Shown: piece by piece, positions 7,881 through 10,897 of the stretch
Layout: each line of letters opens with the position of its first letter
How positions within the stretch are numbered: position 1 is the stretch's first letter
Assembly (NCBI GenBank): GCA_937910975.1
Contig: CALEMZ010000463.1
Coordinates: forward strand, 1 to 10,897
Source of the DNA: an uncultured Pseudorhodobacter sp.
Lineage (GTDB): Bacteria > Pseudomonadota > Alphaproteobacteria > Rhodobacterales > Rhodobacteraceae
Length of the DNA stretch: 10,897 nucleotides
Direction: 5' to 3'
Notes under the pieces: model-generated
What the model was told of the DNA's origin: nothing
Databases searched by the model: none
What the model saw: the letters and a program-made list of their open reading frames with translations, nothing else
Made by a program: the position numbers and the translations under genes

Positions 7881-7898
7881 ATTCAAGTAAAATTTTTA

Positions 7899-7926
7899 TT
7901 GCGTCAGTATAACAAAATGTTATTGT
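7899..7926 (+). promoter_or_regulatory. Candidate promoter of the LysR-type regulator gene
   Basis: TTGCGT (7899-7904) and TATTGT (7921-7926) are separated by 16 bases and would start transcription near 7933, about 45 bases before the regulator ATG. Both hexamers are only partial matches to the sigma-70 consensus. The 15-bp palindrome lies between and partly over them, an arrangement that would allow autorepression. Confidence 0.25.
7909..7923. promoter_or_regulatory. Candidate LysR-type regulator binding site
   Basis: ATAACA-AAA-TGTTAT is a perfect dyad with 6-bp arms, and within it T7910 and A7922 are separated by exactly 11 bases, the T-N11-A form of LysR-family boxes. It lies in the divergent region between ugpB and the LysR-type gene, the classical place for such an operator. 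It would be centred about 48 bases upstream of the ugpB start predicted from TATAAT. Binding by the adjacent regulator is inferred, not shown. Confidence 0.5.
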
Positions 7927-7978
7927 TTTCAAAGACAGACCACATTCCGCACATATTTCAGACAGTTGGAAAACAATC

Positions 7979-8875
7979 ATGGGCATCCCCCTTCGGCAAC
8001 TTGAAGCATTTCATGCCGTGTGCCGTGCTGGCAACGTGACCAAGGCAGCTCAAAGCCTTGGAATTTCACAACCAGCCGTCAGCCGATTGCTGGCTACGTT
8101 TAGTGGATCTGTCGGGTTTGAGCTGTTCAAGAAAGAAGGCGGGCGCATGGTTCCGACACCGGAATCAGCCTTCTTGCTGCGCGAGGTTGAGCGCCTTTTG
8201 GAGAACCTCGACAATATCGGACGCCTATCTATCGATCTCGCAGACCGGCGCGCCGGACACTTGCGCATTGCCTGCTTGCCGGGCTTTGCCACCAGCCACT
8301 TGCCGCAGGTCTTGGCAGGTTTTCTGGAAGACCGGCCTCGCGTGCGGGTCACGCTGGAACCGGACCGCCCAGAGCGTATTTTGGAATGGATTATTGACGA
8401 ACACTATGATTGCGGAATCAGCGACGAGTTAAGCACGCATCCGATGGTGGAAAGCAGGTTGGTCGGCATGCGGACAGTATGCATCCTTCCGCTGGGGCAT
8501 CGTTTGGCCGCGCGATCAGAGATCAGGCCGGAAGATTTGATTGATGAACGGATGGTCCATACCCGGCGTGACAGCGCATTCTTCCTGCAATTGAATGAGG
8601 CATTTGCGACGCGGGGCCTTAACCTTGATAGCAGGCTCGAAACACGGCAGTTCACAGCAGCTTGCATGTTGGTTGCGGCCGGTGCCGGGGTTTCGGTGGT
8701 AAGTGAAATGGATGCGCGGGAGTATGAAGGCCGTGGGCTGGTATTGCGCCCTTTCGTGCCACAGATTCCCCACCGGCTCGTCCTCTTGCTGCCCTCCGGC
8801 GCCCGGTCATCAATGGTAGCGCTTGACTTCTTGGAGGTATTTGAAGCGAGCCTTGAACCGTTCCGCATCCGGTAA
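7979..8875 (+). CDS. LysR-type transcriptional regulator
   Basis: This is a LysR-family DNA-binding regulator of normal size (298 residues). The N-terminal winged helix-turn-helix spans about residues 4-62, with LRQLEAFHAVCRAGNVTKAA leading into the recognition helix SQPAVSRLLATF (30-41) and then the wing FELFKKEGGRMVPT. A linker helix follows (about 62-90), and the effector-binding domain runs from about 92 to the end, with GHLRIACLPGFATSHLPQVL at its beginning. That domain resembles the opine/arginine-responsive (OccR/NocR-like) subgroup, from memory of the family. It is divergent from ugpB with 172 bp between, so it probably controls the ugp operon and itself; the effector is unknown. The ATG has only a weak upstream ribosome-binding site (TTGGAA). 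A 76-bp gap without a clear terminator separates it from the convergent phosphatase gene. Confidence 0.93.
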   Translation: MGIPLRQLEAFHAVCRAGNVTKAAQSLGISQPAVSRLLATFSGSVGFELFKKEGGRMVPTPESAFLLREVERLLENLDNIGRLSIDLADRRAGHLRIACLPGFATSHLPQVLAGFLEDRPRVRVTLEPDRPERILEWIIDEHYDCGISDELSTHPMVESRLVGMRTVCILPLGHRLAARSEIRPEDLIDERMVHTRRDSAFFLQLNEAFATRGLNLDSRLETRQFTAACMLVAAGAGVSVVSEMDAREYEGRGLVLRPFVPQIPHRLVLLLPSGARSSMVALDFLEVFEASLEPFRIR

Positions 8876-8951
8876 AGGGGCGTCGGAAAACCAAGCCACC
8901 GATGGCGCATTGCCCCGCGTATGCAGGCCCAACACGCACAAAGACAGAGCC

Positions 8952-9707
8952 TTAACGGACCGGCGCATCCGGGGTTATCTGCAGCGGTGAGCGCCCTGCC
9001 TCTGCCAGCGTGAACACCTCGCGCCCCTCCAGCACTACGGCCGTCAACAACCCACCATAAGCGGCACCGCTATCAATGTTTAAACGGTTGCCGTAATGGA
9101 TAGGCATGTCCAATGCCGTATGGCCATGCACCACCAATGGGCCAAAGCTTTCGCGATGGCTGAGAAAGGGCTCCCGGATCCACAGCAGGTCATTTTCGAG
9201 CTGATCACAGAGATCAACACCGGGGCGAATGCCTGCATGGACAAACAGCACCTCGCCCCGCCTGTGATGGAATGGCAGACCTTCCAGAAAATCGCGGTGT
9301 GACTGTGGCACGGCGGCCGCAGCCTCGGCATGGACCGGGGCAAGCGGGCGGTCCCCCGCGTTTGCCACCCCGTAAGACGCGAGTGTTGCCGCCCCGCCGA
9401 TACGCGGGTGGATATAAGAAAACTCCGCCCGCAAGCCAGGGTCCTGAGCATGCGGGTCCGTCAGAAAGGTGGTGAACATCCGGTCATGATTGCCTTTCAA
9501 GACAATCCAATTTTCACCCGCAGCCACGCCATCCGCCAGATAGGCAATCACCGCACGGCAATCCGGCCCGCGATCTACCAAATCGCCGAGATGGATGATT
9601 GGGGCATCTACGTCGCCATGCGCGCGCTTATCCTCAGCAATATGAGCATGAGCGGCACGCAGCAGGTTAATATGACCGTGAATATCGCCGATGGCATAGC
9701 TTCGCAT
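8952..9707 (-). CDS. PPP-family metallophosphoesterase (serine/threonine phosphatase-like)
   Basis: This is a two-metal phosphoesterase of the PPP class. All signature blocks are present in order: GDIHGH (7-12, with Asp8 and His10), GDLVDRG (41-47, with bridging Asp42), GNHD (72-75), FVHAG (155-159, His157), and HGHTALD (194-200, His196), followed by NIDSGAAYGG. At 251 residues it has the usual size of bacterial PrpA/ApaH-like small enzymes. Such proteins are annotated either as protein serine/threonine phosphatase or as diadenosine-tetraphosphatase, and the sequence does not decide between them. It has no signal peptide and should be cytoplasmic. A modest AAGG lies about eight bases before the ATG. 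It follows serA on the same strand at 88 bp, with a G/C-rich inverted repeat between, so it may be transcribed separately. Confidence 0.92.
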   Translation of the reverse strand: MRSYAIGDIHGHINLLRAAHAHIAEDKRAHGDVDAPIIHLGDLVDRGPDCRAVIAYLADGVAAGENWIVLKGNHDRMFTTFLTDPHAQDPGLRAEFSYIHPRIGGAATLASYGVANAGDRPLAPVHAEAAAAVPQSHRDFLEGLPFHHRRGEVLFVHAGIRPGVDLCDQLENDLLWIREPFLSHRESFGPLVVHGHTALDMPIHYGNRLNIDSGAAYGGLLTAVVLEGREVFTLAEAGRSPLQITPDAPVR

Positions 9708-9733
9708 TTCAGAACCTTGTCATGCAGGAAAGC

Positions 9734-9759
9734 CGGGGGGCGCTGCCCCCAGACCCCCG
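9734..9759. repeat. G/C-rich intergenic inverted repeat
   Basis: GGGGGC-GCT-GCCCCC (9736-9750) forms a 6-bp hairpin with a 3-base loop. A competing outer stem CGGGGG (9734-9739) can pair with CCCCCG (9754-9759). It is followed on the plus strand by AGATATTTTAAA and then AGATGAAA. It lies between the serA stop and the phosphatase start. On the minus strand no T-run follows, so it is not a textbook serA terminator, though it may slow or end transcription. From memory, elements of this form (G-run, C-runs, GATATTT) recur between genes in Rhodobacterales genomes; that cannot be tested from a single copy. Confidence 0.5.
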
Positions 9760-9795
9760 AGATATTTTAAATAGATGAAAAACGAGAGCGGTGAA

Positions 9796-10897
9796 TTAGG
9801 TCACGTCGAATTCCAGAGGCTTAACCTGTTGAAACATGCCTGTTCCTTCCAGAAGTGCAACTACTTTCGGGTCAAGCGCCTGATCAAGATAAAGGATCGC
9901 AATCGCTTCTTTGCCGGGGCCGGAACGACCCAAGGTAAAGTTCGCAATGTTGACGCCGTTCTTGCCCATGGTCATGCCCAACAGGCCAATGATACCCGGC
10001 ATATCTTCATTGGTGGTGTAAAGCATATGCCGCCCAATCTCGGCGTCAATATTGATGCCTTTGATCTGAATGAAGCGCGGCTTTCCATCGCTGAAGCAAG
10101 TGCCCGCGATAGAGCGTTCGCGTGTGTCCGTCACCACGGTCAACTTAATGAAGGCATCAAATACACCAGACTTTTCTTGGCTCGTCGTAGCAATCTGGAT
10201 GCCGCGCTCTTTGGCGACCACCGGGGCCGAAACCATGTTCACATCCGGGTTCGTCGCCTTCATGATCCCCGAGATCGCGGCGCAGTTTAGCGCAGCAAGG
10301 TTCATCTTTGCCACATGCCCGTCATAGAGCACGTTAATCGCCTTTATCGGCTCATCCGTCATCTGCCCGATGAAAGACCCCAGATGCTCAGCCAGTTTCA
10401 ACCACGGCCCCATCACGGTTGCTTCTTCAGCGGTGACCGAGGGCATGTTCAAGGCGTTCTGCACCGCACCTGTCAGCAGGTAATCCGACATCTGCTCTGC
10501 CACTTGCAGCGCCACGTTCTCTTGCGCTTCGGACGTGGAGGCCCCCAGATGCGGCGTACACACCACGTTGGGCAGGTTGAACAGCGGGCTTTCAGAGGCA
10601 GGCTCCACCGCGAAAACGTCAAAGGCCGCGCCCGCCACATGGCCGGATTTCAGCGCCTCAGCCAACGCTTCTTCATCCACCAAGCCGCCACGTGCGCAGT
10701 TGATGATGCGAACGCCTTTCTTGGTTTTCGCTATGTTGACCGCATCCAAGATGTTGCGCGTCTTGTCGGTCAGCGGCACATGCAGGGTGATAAAATCGGC
10801 GCGCGCCAGCAGTTCGTCCAGCTCCACCTTGATCACGCCCATTTGCTTGGCGCGTTCCTCAGACAGGAAGGGGTCATAGGCGACCACTTTCATATGC
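9796..10897 (-). CDS. serA: D-3-phosphoglycerate dehydrogenase SerA (N-terminus outside window)
   Basis: This enzyme oxidises 3-phosphoglycerate with NAD, the first step of phosphorylated serine biosynthesis, in the cytoplasm. The frame stays open through the right edge, so the start and roughly 160 residues, including the NAD-binding glycine motif, lie outside. Counting from the Met at 10891-10893, catalytic Arg68 (CARGGLVDEEAL), Glu97 (FAVEPASE) and His115 (TPHLGAST) are present. An intervening regulatory (ASB-type) domain follows at about 145-285, with GTCFSDGKPRFIQIKGI, and an ACT domain at about 290-363 (NEDMPGIIGLLG, NIANFTLGR). The extra domain marks the long form of about 530 residues found in many bacteria and animals, not the 410-residue E. 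coli form. Serine feedback through ACT/ASB is known for some relatives and only presumed here. Confidence 0.96.
   Translation of the reverse strand, partial: HMKVVAYDPFLSEERAKQMGVIKVELDELLARADFITLHVPLTDKTRNILDAVNIAKTKKGVRIINCARGGLVDEEALAEALKSGHVAGAAFDVFAVEPASESPLFNLPNVVCTPHLGASTSEAQENVALQVAEQMSDYLLTGAVQNALNMPSVTAEEATVMGPWLKLAEHLGSFIGQMTDEPIKAINVLYDGHVAKMNLAALNCAAISGIMKATNPDVNMVSAPVVAKERGIQIATTSQEKSGVFDAFIKLTVVTDTRERSIAGTCFSDGKPRFIQIKGINIDAEIGRHMLYTTNEDMPGIIGLLGMTMGKNGVNIANFTLGRSGPGKEAIAILYLDQALDPKVVALLEGTGMFQQVKPLEFDVT

Noticed and set aside
7926..7974. Full Pho box upstream of ugpB
   Set aside because: CTGTC occurs twice on the minus strand but 27 bp apart; at each occurrence the neighbouring 7-mer at 11-bp spacing matches the consensus poorly.
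5566..8875. Recent horizontal transfer of the ugp operon
   Set aside because: No transposase, tRNA, direct-repeat boundary or clear change in codon use was seen; only the divergent regulatory region is AT-rich, which is normal for promoters.
8876..8951. Terminator between the LysR-type gene and the phosphatase gene
   Set aside because: Only short stems (GCCA/TGGC at 8895-8906, TCGG/CCGA at 8883-8902) are visible, without a T-tract.

Overview
The window looks like chromosomal DNA of an alphaproteobacterium, most likely of the Rhodobacterales (Roseobacter/Rhodobacteraceae type). The reasons are moderately high GC, a tripartite TRAP transporter beside an ABC transporter, gene families with a familiar Rhodobacteraceae flavour, and a short G/C-rich inverted repeat followed by GATATTTT between genes, of a kind I associate with that order. 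The taxonomic call is an inference from memory; no rRNA or other marker is present.

Layout. Positions 1-2643 (+) hold a TRAP transporter operon: the 3' part of the periplasmic binding-protein gene dctP, then dctQ and dctM, the last two with overlapping start and stop codons. After a short convergent gap, 2727-7806 (-) holds a complete sn-glycerol-3-phosphate ABC importer operon read in the order ugpB-ugpA-ugpE-ugpC-ugpQ. UgpB, A, E and C resemble their E. coli counterparts along their whole length. UgpQ is a longer type of glycerophosphodiesterase than the E. coli enzyme. A stable G/C hairpin separates ugpB from ugpA, and the remaining junctions are abutting or overlapping. A 172-bp AT-rich divergent region (7807-7978) carries a strong ugpB Shine-Dalgarno site, candidate promoters and a 15-bp palindrome of LysR-box form. 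It leads into a LysR-type regulator gene (7979-8875, +). On the far side lie a PPP-family metallophosphoesterase (8952-9707, -) and the 3' two thirds of serA (9796-end, -).

How the parts work together. UgpB captures glycerol-3-phosphate or glycerophosphodiesters in the periplasm, UgpA/UgpE form the channel, UgpC drives transport, and UgpQ cleaves diesters to glycerol-3-phosphate plus an alcohol inside the cell. The divergent LysR-type gene is the obvious candidate regulator. No convincing Pho box is visible upstream of ugpB, unlike the PhoB-controlled ugp operon of E. coli. The TRAP system imports an unidentified, probably carboxylate, substrate. SerA and the phosphatase are ordinary neighbours.

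No gene-free stretch exceeds 300 bases. I see no tRNA, rRNA, CRISPR array, insertion sequence or prophage, and no clearly new multi-gene system. The points most worth a second look are the regulation of the ugp operon, its intercistronic hairpin, the type of UgpQ, and the intergenic repeat.
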